In this document: in pieces, positions 1 to 8,204 of the stretch | Layout: each line of letters opens with the position of its first letter | Position numbering within the stretch: the first letter of the stretch is position 1 | Assembly: GCA_030146875.1 (NCBI GenBank) | Contig: JASLAX010000176.1 | Location: forward strand, 1 to 12,071 | DNA: 12,071 nt | Direction of reading: 5' to 3' | From: Longimicrobiaceae bacterium | Lineage (GTDB): Bacteria > Gemmatimonadota > Gemmatimonadetes > Longimicrobiales > Longimicrobiaceae | Translations under genes and position numbers: made by a program | Notes under the pieces: generated by a model | What the model saw: the letters and a program-made list of their open reading frames with translations, nothing else | Database searches by the model: none | Told to the model about the DNA's origin: nothing

Positions 1-40
1 GGAGCCGGTGCGCGGCGGTGACGGCGCGGGGCGCAACGTG

Positions 41-535
41 CCCGGCGCCGGCGCGACCGCCGGCGTGAGCAGCACCGGCAAAAAGGACAAGAAGAAGGGC
101 AAGAAGGGGAAGGGCTCGGTCGACCAGGGGGCGGTGGACGCCAACTTCCGGAAGACCATGGCCGCCATGGACGGCGGCGACCGGCGCAAGAAGGGCCGGG
201 GCCGGCGCGACCTGGGCCCCACGCAGCACGAGCGGCGCGAGGAAGAGCTGCTGCGCCAGCGCACCGAGGAAGCCACCACCGTACGCGTCAACGAGTTCCT
301 GACCGTGGCGGAGCTGGCCGAGCTGATCGACGTGCCGGCCAGCCAGATCATCGGCTCGGCCTTCAAGAACCTGGGGCTGATGGTAACCATCAACCAGCGC
401 CTCGACTTCGACCAGATCGAGCTGCTGCTGGACGAGTTCGGCTTCGCCGCCATCCGCGAGGAAGAGTACGCGGCGGACATGGCCGAGGAGGAGGGCGAGG
501 CGGACACGGAGGAGAGCCTGCGCGCCCGGCCACCC
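41..535 (+). repeat. Tandem duplication copy A in infB (linker plus IF2_N-type domain)
   Basis: This is the first of two direct, diverged copies about 475-480 bases apart. It runs from the PGAGA..AG segment through the Lys-rich linker, DANFRKTMAAM and the IF2_N domain to the RPP that normally abuts the GTPase domain. By hand alignment, 55 of 67 residues from VRVNEFL to the end of EEEYAADM match copy B. The 30-residue core from SAFKNLGL to DEFGF is identical in protein, but its codons differ at four synonymous sites. Confidence 0.75.
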
Positions 536-612
536 CGGGCGCCGGCGCCAACGCCGGCAAGAAGGACAAGAAGAAGGGGAAGAAGGGGAAGGGCTGGGTC
601 GACCAGGAGGCG

Positions 613-2517
<1,905 letters not shown>

Positions 2518-2533
2518 GCCGGGGGCCGGGCCC

Positions 2534-2815
2534 GTGGTCGTCGGGCTGGCGGTGTGGGAGCTGATGCTCCCCGGCTGCGCCTCCCTCAAGGAGAAGCGGC
2601 AGGTGCTCAAGAGCCTGAAGGACCGGCTGCACAACCAGCTCAACGTCTCGGCGGCCGAGACCGCCCACCAGGACGTGCACCAGCGCGCGGAGATCGCCGC
2701 GTGCGTGGTGTCGGGGGACCGCAAGCACGCGGTGAGCGTGCTGCAGTCCGCCGACCGCCTGGTGGAGGGCGAGGGAAGGGCGCGCATCCTCGACTCGTAC
2801 ACCACGTTCTACTGA
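2534..2815 (+). CDS. ylxP: DUF503 / YlxP family protein
   Basis: This is a 93-residue protein of the DUF503 family, recognised by the N-terminal VVGLAVWELMLPGCASLKEKRQVLKSLKDRL, here broken into its parts: a beta strand (VVGLAVWEL), the SLKEKRQVLKSL signature, then NVSAAET, QRAEIAACVVS and a C-terminal helix with VLQSADRLVE. The length is normal for the family (about 90-100 residues). It starts with GTG, 16 bases after the infB stop, with a G-rich stretch (about 2520-2526) as the only Shine-Dalgarno candidate. The position between infB and rbfA is the same as for ylxP in Bacillus subtilis, and this synteny suggests a part in ribosome assembly or translation. The molecular function is not established to my knowledge. 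A strong hairpin follows its stop codon and precedes rbfA. Confidence 0.88.
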   Translation: MVVGLAVWELMLPGCASLKEKRQVLKSLKDRLHNQLNVSAAETAHQDVHQRAEIAACVVSGDRKHAVSVLQSADRLVEGEGRARILDSYTTFY

Positions 2816-2817
2816 GC

Positions 2818-2858
2818 GCGGCGGCGACCGCCCGGTCAACTGGGCGCGTCGCCGCCGT
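2818..2858 (+). other. Strong RNA hairpin between ylxP and rbfA
   Basis: The outer arms 2819-2828 and 2848-2857 (core GGCGGCGAC / GTCGCCGCC) pair perfectly. After a one-base bulge at 2847, an inner stem 2829-2833 / 2842-2846 (CGCCC / GGGCG) closes a loop of about eight bases. No T-run follows, so it is not a classical intrinsic terminator. It may tune read-through, mRNA processing or decay, or rbfA translation, because the rbfA ribosome site (GCGGGG, 2864-2869) follows within ten bases. Confidence 0.6.
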
Positions 2859-2879
2859 GGCTTGCGGGGTCATAGCCAG

Positions 2880-3263
2880 ATGCCACAGTTCAAACGCACC
2901 GACCGCCTGAACGAGCAGCTCAAGCAGGAGATCACGCTCCTGGTTCGCGACGAGGTGCGCGACCCCCGCGTGGGGCTGGCCACCATCACGGCGGTGGAGA
3001 CATCCCGCGAGCTGGACCACGCCAAGGTCTACGTGACCACCGTGGGCGACGAGGAGGAGCGCGCGGCCGTGGTGCAGGGGCTGCGCAGCGCCGCCCCTTT
3101 CATCCGCTCGCAGCTCGCCAAGCGGCTCAAGATCCGCCGCGTCCCCGAGCTGCACTTCGAGATCGACCGGGTGTTCGAGGAGGCCTCGCGCATCGAGCGA
3201 CTGCTGCGCGAGGCCCTGCCCGACGGGCCGGGGGAGAAGACGGAGGAGGACGGCGCGGCGTGA
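2880..3263 (+). CDS. rbfA: 30S ribosome-binding factor RbfA
   Basis: RbfA is a KH-like cold-shock protein that binds the immature 30S subunit and helps mature the 5' end of 16S rRNA. The 127-residue product has the family pattern: N-terminal RTDRLNEQLKQEI, then RDPRVG, ITAVETSRELDHAKVYVT, a helical stretch SAAPFIRSQLAKRLKIR, and VPELHFEID in the last strand, followed by a short acidic tail. The ATG at 2880 is chosen because MPQFKRTDRL matches the usual family N-terminus and GCGGGG lies about ten bases upstream. A TTG at 2862 would add six unconvincing residues. The stop codon overlaps the truB start by four bases (GTGA at 3260-3263), implying translational coupling. Confidence 0.95.
   Translation: MPQFKRTDRLNEQLKQEITLLVRDEVRDPRVGLATITAVETSRELDHAKVYVTTVGDEEERAAVVQGLRSAAPFIRSQLAKRLKIRRVPELHFEIDRVFEEASRIERLLREALPDGPGEKTEEDGAA
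3242..3249 (+). promoter_or_regulatory. Ribosome-binding site of truB inside rbfA
   Basis: GGAGGAGG lies at the end of rbfA, ten bases before the GTG at 3260. It supports the overlapping GTG start of truB over any later start. Confidence 0.7.
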
Positions 3264-4138
3264 CCGAGATCCACGGCGTCCTTCCGCTGGACAAGCCGCA
3301 GGGCCCCACCTCGCACGACGCGGTGGCGGCCGTCCGGCGCGCCCTGCGCACCCGCCAGGTGGGGCACACCGGCACGCTCGATCCCTTCGCCACCGGCCTC
3401 CTGCTGGTCTGCGTCGGCAGCGCCACGCGGCTCTCGGAGTACCTGACGGCCCTCCCCAAGACCTACCTGGCCACCCTGCGGCTCGGCCAGGCCACCGACA
3501 CCGACGACCTGACGGGCACCCCGCTCTCCACCTCAGAGGTGTGGCGCGACCTCTCCGAGGAGGCGGTGCGCACGGCGCTGGACGCGCAGGTGGGGGAGAT
3601 CCTGCAGCTCCCCCCGCGTTACTCCGCCAAGAAGGTGGGCGGGGAGCGGATGTACGCCGTCGCGCGCCGCGGCGAGGAGGTGGTGCGCACGCCCGTCCCC
3701 GTGACCGTCTACCGCGTCACCCTGGTGGAGCTGGCCCTTCCCGACGTGACCTTCGAGGTGGAGTGCGGGAGCGGCACCTACATCCGCGCCATCGCACGCG
3801 ACGTGGGCGACGCGCTGGGCGTGGGCGGACACCTCCACGCCCTCCGCCGCACGCGGGTGGGCGTGCACGACGTCGCCCGCGCGGTGCCGATGGACGCGCT
3901 GGAGGACGCGGAGCGCGTGGCCGCGGCGCTCCTGGCCCCCGCCGACGCCCTGGCGCACCTCCCCCGCGTGGAGGTGGACGAGGAGGAGGCGGCCGCCCTG
4001 ACCCACGGGCGCGCCCTTCCCGCCCGCGGCGCCGTCCCGGCGGAGACCCCCGTCGCCCTGGTGGGCCCCGAGGGCCGGCTGGTGGCGGTCGGCGAGCGCG
4101 AGGGGCGCTTCCTGCGCCCGCGGAAGGTCTTCGCTTGA
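3260..4138 (+). CDS. truB: tRNA pseudouridine(55) synthase TruB
   Basis: TruB converts uridine 55 in the T-loop of tRNAs to pseudouridine. The 292-residue protein starts with LPLDKPQGPTSHDAV and carries the catalytic motif GHTGTLDPFATGLL, with the catalytic aspartate at residue 41. It also has the KTYLATLRLGQATDTDDLTG segment, QLPPRYSAKKVGGERMY, and GTYIRAIARD (172-181), followed by HALRRTRVG. The C-terminal part (EAAALTHGRALP onwards) resembles the PUA-like extension of bacterial TruB. The start is GTG, overlapping the rbfA stop by four bases and preceded by GGAGGAGG. The stop likewise overlaps the ribF start (TTGA). All key residues are present and the length is normal. Confidence 0.96.
   Translation: MTEIHGVLPLDKPQGPTSHDAVAAVRRALRTRQVGHTGTLDPFATGLLLVCVGSATRLSEYLTALPKTYLATLRLGQATDTDDLTGTPLSTSEVWRDLSEEAVRTALDAQVGEILQLPPRYSAKKVGGERMYAVARRGEEVVRTPVPVTVYRVTLVELALPDVTFEVECGSGTYIRAIARDVGDALGVGGHLHALRRTRVGVHDVARAVPMDALEDAERVAAALLAPADALAHLPRVEVDEEEAAALTHGRALPARGAVPAETPVALVGPEGRLVAVGEREGRFLRPRKVFA
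4122..4127 (+). promoter_or_regulatory. Ribosome-binding site that supports the TTG start of ribF
   Basis: GGAAGG lies in the last codons of truB, seven bases before TTG at 4135. The alternative GTG at 4171 lacks an equally well-placed site, so this decides for the TTG start. Confidence 0.6.
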
Positions 4139-5112
4139 GCGGGGCGGAGGGCTGGGGCGCGCCGTTCGCGGTGGACCCCGCGCTTCCCCCGGCGCTCCCG
4201 CAGGACGGCGCCGGCTCCGTGGTCACCGTCGGGACCTTCGACGGCGTGCACCTGGGTCACCGCGAGGTGCTGGCGGAGATCGCCCGCCGTGCGGTGCGCA
4301 CCGGCCGCCGCAGCGTGCTGGTCACCTTCGAGCCCCACCCCCTGCGCGTCGTCCGCCCCGACGACGCCCCGCCGCTGCTGACCACCCTGGGGGAGAAGCG
4401 CGAGCTGCTCGCCCTCTCGGGCCTGCAGTACGTCGTCTTCCTCCCCTTCACCCCCGTGCTGCAGGAGTACCCGGCGCGCCGCTTCGTGGAGGAGATACTC
4501 CGCGGCCGTGTGGGGATGCGCGAGCTGGTGATCGGGCACGACCACGGCTTCGGGAAGGGGCGCGAGGGCGGGGTGGACACGCTCCTCTCCATCGGCCGCG
4601 AGGACGGCTTCGAGGTGGACGTGGTGGAGGCGGTGCAGGTGGACGGCGCGCCCGTGTCCTCCTCCCGCATTCGCCGCGCGCTCGCCGCCGGGGAGGTGGA
4701 GCAGGCCGGGCGTCTCCTCGGCCGGCCGTACGCGCTGGAGGGGGAGGTCGTGAAGGGGGAGCGGAAGGGGCGCGAGCTGGGCTTCCCCACGGCGAACGTC
4801 CGCGTTGACGACCCCTTCAAGATGCTCCCGCGCGACGGCGTCTACGCCGCCCGCGGCTGGGTGGACGGTGCGCCGCTCCCCGGCCTGCTCCACCTGGGCC
4901 CACGGCCCGCGTTCCCCGGCTTCGGCCCCACGGTGGAGCTGCACCTGCTGGACTGGTCGGGCGACCTGTACGGGCGCCGCCTGCGGGTGGAGGTGCTGCG
5001 CTGGATCCGCGAGATCCGCCCCTTCCCGTCCGCCGAGGCGCTCGTGGAGGCCATCCGCGGCGACGAGGCCGAGGGGCGGCGCTACTTCGCGTCCTCCATC
5101 TCTCCCACCTGA
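4135..5112 (+). CDS. ribF: Bifunctional riboflavin kinase / FAD synthetase RibF
   Basis: RibF phosphorylates riboflavin to FMN and adenylylates FMN to FAD. With the TTG start the product has 325 residues. The N-terminal nucleotidyltransferase domain shows TVGTFDGVHLGH (31-42), FEPHPLRVV, and SSSRIRRAL (from 175). The C-terminal kinase domain shows GRELGFPTANV (PTAN loop, about 216-221), the catalytic glutamate in VELHLLDW (E268), DLYGRRLRVEVL, and IRPFPSAEAL. The usual kinase motif NxGxRPTF reads HLGPRPAF here (His 253 for Asn, Ala 259 for Thr), a mild deviation. TTG overlaps the truB stop (TTGA) behind GGAAGG; GTG at 4171 is the fallback start. It is the last gene before the 295-base gap ahead of rpsO. 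Confidence 0.94.
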   Translation: MSGAEGWGAPFAVDPALPPALPQDGAGSVVTVGTFDGVHLGHREVLAEIARRAVRTGRRSVLVTFEPHPLRVVRPDDAPPLLTTLGEKRELLALSGLQYVVFLPFTPVLQEYPARRFVEEILRGRVGMRELVIGHDHGFGKGREGGVDTLLSIGREDGFEVDVVEAVQVDGAPVSSSRIRRALAAGEVEQAGRLLGRPYALEGEVVKGERKGRELGFPTANVRVDDPFKMLPRDGVYAARGWVDGAPLPGLLHLGPRPAFPGFGPTVELHLLDWSGDLYGRRLRVEVLRWIREIRPFPSAEALVEAIRGDEAEGRRYFASSISPT

Positions 5113-5157
5113 TCGGCCTCGCAGCCTTCCGGTAAGCGTCGCGGGCGACGTTATCCC

Positions 5158-5226
5158 ACGCGGAGACGCGGAGGACACCAGAGTGAAGTTCTCCGCGTCT
5201 CCGCGTCTCTCTGTTTCTCTCCGCGT
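5158..5226 (+). repeat. Octamer palindrome cluster (ACGCGGAG / CTCCGCGT) downstream of ribF
   Basis: Two head-to-tail copies of ACGCGGAG (5158-5173) face two copies of CTCCGCGT (5191-5206), giving a perfect 16-base inverted repeat around a 17-base loop. A third CTCCGCGT lies at 5219-5226 behind a CT-rich spacer (CTCTCTGTTTCT). It looks like a dispersed intergenic repeat of the REP/STRR kind; in RNA it would form a long stem that could end the ribF transcript. The rest of the 5113-5407 gap holds a small hairpin at 5137-5150 (CGTCGC / GCGACG), another at 5262-5281, and a candidate promoter. I see no gene in the gap. Confidence 0.75.
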
Positions 5227-5261
5227 TCTGTTCTCAACCTCGTCGCTGGCCGAGCGAGAAG

Positions 5262-5281
5262 TCCCCGGCGGATACCGGGGA
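5262..5281 (+). other. Short inverted repeat upstream of the rpsO promoter
   Basis: TCCCCGG (5262-5268) and CCGGGGA (5275-5281) form a perfect seven-base stem with a six-base loop, just before the candidate rpsO promoter. No T-run follows. It could be an operator-like palindrome or a remnant of termination; the function is not known. Confidence 0.4.
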
Positions 5282-5285
5282 GGGC

Positions 5286-5319
5286 GGGTTGTGTGCGGAG
5301 GGAGCCGCCGTTATCTTTC
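5286..5319 (+). promoter_or_regulatory. Candidate promoter of rpsO (GGGTTG, 20 bases, TATCTTTC)
   Basis: GGGTTG at 5286-5291 and TATCTTTC at 5312-5319 are separated by 20 bases. Read as a sigma-70 type promoter this is TTGTGT-N17-TATCTT. Read as the Bacteroidetes-type -33/-7 pattern it is TTG and TAnnTTT. An almost identical arrangement with the same spacing precedes mreB. It would give a leader of roughly 80-90 bases before rpsO, long enough for the kind of S15 autoregulation known in E. coli, although I cannot fold a convincing pseudoknot by eye. Confidence 0.45.
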
Positions 5320-5407
5320 ACGACTGTCCCAATTGGTCCTGCGAGCATTGGTTCGAGGGATCGGTTGACTTCCCGACCAGCTTAGTCTCTTCCGGAGGTT
5401 ACCGACC

Positions 5408-5668
5408 ATGGCGTTCGATCGCGAAGCCGTCGTCAAGAAGTACCAGCTCCACGAGAACGACCGCGGCTCCAGCCGCGTGCAGGTCGCGCTCCTCACCGCG
5501 CGCATCAACGACCTGACCGGGCACTTCCGCGCCCACAAGAAGGACCACCACTCGCGCCAGGGACTGCTGAAGATGGTCGGCCAGCGCCGCCGTCTCCTGG
5601 AGTACCTTCGCCGGACCGACCTGGAGCAGTACCGCGCCCTGATCGCCGACCTGGGTCTCCGCCACTGA
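5408..5668 (+). CDS. rpsO: 30S ribosomal protein S15
   Basis: S15 is a primary binder of the 16S rRNA central domain and forms a subunit bridge. The 86-residue protein (usual length about 88-89) shows the family signature: a DRGSSRVQVALLT segment (commonly DTGSPEVQ), ARINDLTGHFRAHKKDHHSR, GLLKMVGQRRRLLEYLRR, and the C-terminal YRALIADLGLRH. The start ATG has a strong ribosome site, GGAGG at 5394-5398, nine bases upstream. It sits between ribF and pnp, its usual place in this conserved cluster, but with its own candidate promoter and a terminator-like hairpin downstream, so it probably forms at least partly its own unit. Confidence 0.97.
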   Translation: MAFDREAVVKKYQLHENDRGSSRVQVALLTARINDLTGHFRAHKKDHHSRQGLLKMVGQRRRLLEYLRRTDLEQYRALIADLGLRH

Positions 5669-5704
5669 GCGTGGCGGGACGGCCGGAGCGGCGCGTCGCG
5701 GGCC

Positions 5705-5728
5705 GGCGCTTCCCCCACGGGGAGCGCC
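5705..5728 (+). other. Hairpin in the rpsO-pnp spacer
   Basis: GGCGCT (5705-5710) pairs with AGCGCC (5723-5728), and CCCC (5712-5715) pairs with GGGG (5719-5722) across a one-base bulge, closing a three-base loop. It lies 37 bases after the rpsO stop. In E. coli the same spacer carries an RNase III-cleaved hairpin through which PNPase controls its own mRNA. An equivalent role here is only an analogy. Confidence 0.45.
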
Positions 5729-5780
5729 CGTTGCGCGCCGGCGCCATGGCCGTCGGGAGCTGAAGCAGGGCTCGTCTTCG

Positions 5781-5817
5781 AGGGCCGCACGGACTCCGTG
5801 CGGCCTTCGCTCGTTTG
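5781..5817 (+). terminator. Probable intrinsic terminator or attenuator between rpsO and pnp
   Basis: GGCCGCACGG (5783-5792) and CCGTGCGGCC (5796-5805) form a perfect ten-base stem with the loop ACT, extended by weaker flanking pairs. TTCGCTCGTTT follows. The T-run is broken, so termination may be partial, allowing some read-through into pnp. No clear promoter for pnp is visible in the remaining spacer. Confidence 0.7.
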
Positions 5818-5898
5818 GTCTACGGACCCCGTACCGCGTGCGAGAGGGAGCGCGGGGCGGCTCAGCGGCCCCCTCAGAAACTTTGGAAGCGAAAGCAC

Positions 5899-8010
5899 AT
5901 GCCTAGGATCGAACGGCAGTTCGCGGGACGGAAGCTCATCGTCGAGACGGGGAAGATGGCCCGTCAGGCGGACGGCTCCTGCACGGTTCAGTTCGGAGAG
6001 ACGATGGTCCTCTGCACCGCCACCGCCCAGGACAACCCCACCCACCTCCCCTTCTTCCCCCTGACGGTCGAGTACCGCGAGCGTACGTACGCCGCGGGGA
6101 AGATCCCGGGCGGGTTCATCAAGCGGGAGGGCCGGCCCTCCGACAAGGAGATCCTGTCCGCGCGGCTGATCGACCGCCCGCTGCGGCCGCTCTTCCCGGA
6201 GGGGTTCTACAACGAGACGCAGGTCTTCGTCTACGTCATCTCGGCCGACCAGGAGAACGACGCCGACGTGATGGCGCTGACCGGCGCCTCGCTGGCGCTG
6301 AACATGTCGCGGATCCCCTTCGCGGAGCCCGTGGCGGCCGTGCGCATCGGGCGCATCCAGGGGCAGTGGGTGCTGAACCCCACCTTCCAGCAGCTCGAGT
6401 ACTCGGACCTGGACATCATCGTGGCCGGCTCGGCCGACGCCATCCAGATGGTGGAGGGCCGCGCCCTCGAGGTGCCCGAGGCCGAGATCGCCGAGGGCCT
6501 GCTGATCGCCCACCAGGGCATCAAGGAGCTGATCGGCATCCAGAAGGAGATGCTGGAGGCGTCCGAGGTCCCGCCCACCATGACGTGGATCCCCAAGGAC
6601 GTGGCCGCCGGCTTCCGCGACCGTGTGGAGGCGCTGGCCGCCGACCGCGTGCGCGACGCGCTCAAGGTCGCCGACAAGGGCGAGCGCCTGGCCGCGCTCT
6701 CTGCCGTGAAGTCCGAGACCGCCGCCGCGCTGGTGGGTGAGTTCCCCGACGCGGAGCGGGAGATCGGCGCGATGATGAAGGAGATGGAGAAGCGCGAGAT
6801 GCGCGAGATGATCCTCTCCACCGGCAAGCGCTCCGACGGCCGCGGGCTCGACGAGGTCCGCCCCATCAACATCGAAGTCGGCATCCTTCCGCGCACGCAC
6901 GGCTCCGCGCTCTTCACGCGCGGGCAGACGCAGGCGCTGGGCGTGGCCACGCTGGGCACGCAGGGCGACGAGCAGGCGTTCGACACCGTCGACTTCGCCA
7001 CGCAGCAGAGCAAGTCGTTCATGCTGCACTACAACTTCCCGCCGTTCTCGACCGGCGAGGTGAAGCCCATGCGCGGCACCTCGCGCCGCGAGATCGGGCA
7101 CGGGAACCTGGCCGAGCGGGCCCTGGAGGCCCTGCTCCCGCCGTACGAGGAGTTCCCGTACACCATCCGCGTGGTCTCCGACGTGCTGGAGTCGAACGGC
7201 TCCTCGTCCATGGCCACCGTCTGCTCCGGCTCGCTGGCGCTGATGGACGCGGGCGTGCCCATGCGCGCCGCGTGCGCGGGCGTGGCGATGGGGCTGATCA
7301 AGGAGGGCGACCGCGTGGCCGTGCTCACCGACATCCTGGGGATGGAGGACGCGCTCGGCGACATGGACTTCAAGGTCGCCGGCACCCGCGAGGGCGTGAC
7401 CTCGATCCAGATGGACATCAAGGTCGAGGGCCTGTCGCTGGAGCTGATGGGCGACGCGCTGGAGCGGGCGAACCGCGCCCGCATGCACATCCTGGACGAG
7501 ATGGACAAGGTCCTGGCGGAGCCGCGCACCGAGATGTCGCAGTACGCGCCGCGGATCATCACCGTCAAGATCAACCCGTCCAAGATCGGCGAGATCATCG
7601 GGCCCAAGGGCAAGACGATCCGCGGGATCCAGGAGGCCACCGGCGCCACCATCAACGTGGACGACGACGGCACCATCACCATCGCCTCCGTGTCGGGCGA
7701 GGGCGGCGAGCGCGCCCGGCGGATGATCGCCGGGATCGTGGAGGACCCCGAGGTGGGCCGCGTGTACGAGGGCGTGGTGAAGAGCACCACCACCTTCGGC
7801 GCGTTCGTGGAGATCCTTCCCGGCACCGAGGGCCTGGTGCACATCTCCGAGCTGCAGGACGGCCGGGTGGAGAAGACCGAGGACGTGGTCAAGAAGGGCG
7901 ACCTGGTCCGCGTGAAGCTCCTCTCCATCGACGAGAAGGGGCGCCTGCGCCTCTCCCGGAAGGTGGCGATGGCGGAAGAGGCCGGCGCGGCGGCGACGCC
8001 CGAGGGCTGA
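5899..8010 (+). CDS. pnp: Polyribonucleotide nucleotidyltransferase (PNPase)
   Basis: PNPase degrades RNA 3' to 5' by phosphorolysis and belongs to the RNA-decay machinery. The 703-residue protein has the standard layout. The first RNase PH domain (about 12-145) has FIKREGRPSDKE and RLIDRPLRPLFP in the RNA-contact region. A helical linker follows. The second RNase PH domain starts near RSDGR (311-315) and includes GSALFTRGQTQAL, the GSSSMAT phosphate-site segment (about 434-440), and the acidic catalytic stretch GMEDALGDMDF with D484 and D490. The KH domain has the GPKG loop at 568-571, and the S1 domain starts at about residue 618 and includes FGAFVEI and GLVHISEL. The ATG at 5899 is chosen for GGAAG nine bases upstream and the typical MPRIERQF beginning; an upstream TTG at 5815 adds unrelated sequence. 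Confidence 0.97.
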   Translation: MPRIERQFAGRKLIVETGKMARQADGSCTVQFGETMVLCTATAQDNPTHLPFFPLTVEYRERTYAAGKIPGGFIKREGRPSDKEILSARLIDRPLRPLFPEGFYNETQVFVYVISADQENDADVMALTGASLALNMSRIPFAEPVAAVRIGRIQGQWVLNPTFQQLEYSDLDIIVAGSADAIQMVEGRALEVPEAEIAEGLLIAHQGIKELIGIQKEMLEASEVPPTMTWIPKDVAAGFRDRVEALAADRVRDALKVADKGERLAALSAVKSETAAALVGEFPDAEREIGAMMKEMEKREMREMILSTGKRSDGRGLDEVRPINIEVGILPRTHGSALFTRGQTQALGVATLGTQGDEQAFDTVDFATQQSKSFMLHYNFPPFSTGEVKPMRGTSRREIGHGNLAERALEALLPPYEEFPYTIRVVSDVLESNGSSSMATVCSGSLALMDAGVPMRAACAGVAMGLIKEGDRVAVLTDILGMEDALGDMDFKVAGTREGVTSIQMDIKVEGLSLELMGDALERANRARMHILDEMDKVLAEPRTEMSQYAPRIITVKINPSKIGEIIGPKGKTIRGIQEATGATINVDDDGTITIASVSGEGGERARRMIAGIVEDPEVGRVYEGVVKSTTTFGAFVEILPGTEGLVHISELQDGRVEKTEDVVKKGDLVRVKLLSIDEKGRLRLSRKVAMAEEAGAAATPEG

Positions 8011-8031
8011 TCCTCCACCCCGCGGCACCGA

Positions 8032-8074
8032 GCGCCGACCGCCCGTCACGGGCGGCCGGCGCTTCGTTCTTCGT
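8032..8074 (+). terminator. Probable intrinsic terminator of pnp
   Basis: GCGCCG (8032-8037) pairs with CGGCGC (8057-8062). After one mismatch, CCGCCCG (8039-8045) pairs with CGGGCGG (8049-8055) around the loop TCA. TTCGTTCTTCGT follows immediately. It lies 21 bases after the pnp stop. Confidence 0.75.
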
Positions 8075-8079
8075 GGTGC

Positions 8080-8100
8080 CACGGCCGGGCGACGGCCGTG
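8080..8100 (+). other. Perfect inverted repeat upstream of ald
   Basis: CACGGCCG (8080-8087) and CGGCCGTG (8093-8100) flank a five-base centre. It follows the pnp terminator directly and could be a regulator-binding palindrome for ald or part of a bidirectional terminator structure. I cannot assign a binding protein. Confidence 0.45.
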
Positions 8101-8158
8101 TGCCGGACGCATCTCGCGCAATGCGGGAAGGGATGCCATATTGTCGCCCGCGCCCCGT

Positions 8159-8173
8159 GTGAGCGGCGCTCAC
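8159..8173 (+). promoter_or_regulatory. Palindrome GTGAGC-N3-GCTCAC upstream of ald
   Basis: A perfect six-base inverted repeat with a three-base centre lies 31 bases before the ald start, where an operator near the promoter would be expected. Alanine dehydrogenase genes are often controlled by a dedicated regulator, but none is encoded in this window, so the role is inferred from position only. Confidence 0.35.
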
Positions 8174-8204
8174 GGCACCCAACCCCGACCTCGTCAGGCG
8201 TATC

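Noticed and set aside
3541..4134. Upstream extension of the ribF frame through truB
   Set aside because: The extension is Arg/Gly/Pro-rich noise from the alternate frame of truB; RibF homology begins after the TTG at 4135.
3778..5178. Minus-strand open frame of 466 codons opposite truB and ribF
   Set aside because: It is a shadow frame of GC-rich coding DNA with no motif; the opposite strand carries clear TruB and RibF.
5348..5365. GGTTCGA tRNA-like motif in the rpsO leader
   Set aside because: The flanking bases do not pair as a T-stem and there is no cloverleaf around it.
5878..5885. AAACTTTG upstream of pnp as a -7 promoter element
   Set aside because: No TTG lies about 20 bases upstream, the first base deviates, and the site is directly next to the ribosome-binding site, leaving no room for a leader.
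5311..8139. Long minus-strand open frame of 942 codons opposite rpsO and pnp
   Set aside because: It lies antisense to two well-supported genes, has a composition biased to His/Arg/Leu/Asp as expected from the complement of GC-rich codons, and shows no recognisable domain.
8137..8144. CATATTGT upstream of ald as a -10 element
   Set aside because: It is AT-rich for this genome, but no reasonable -35 or TTG element lies at proper spacing, so the promoter remains unassigned.
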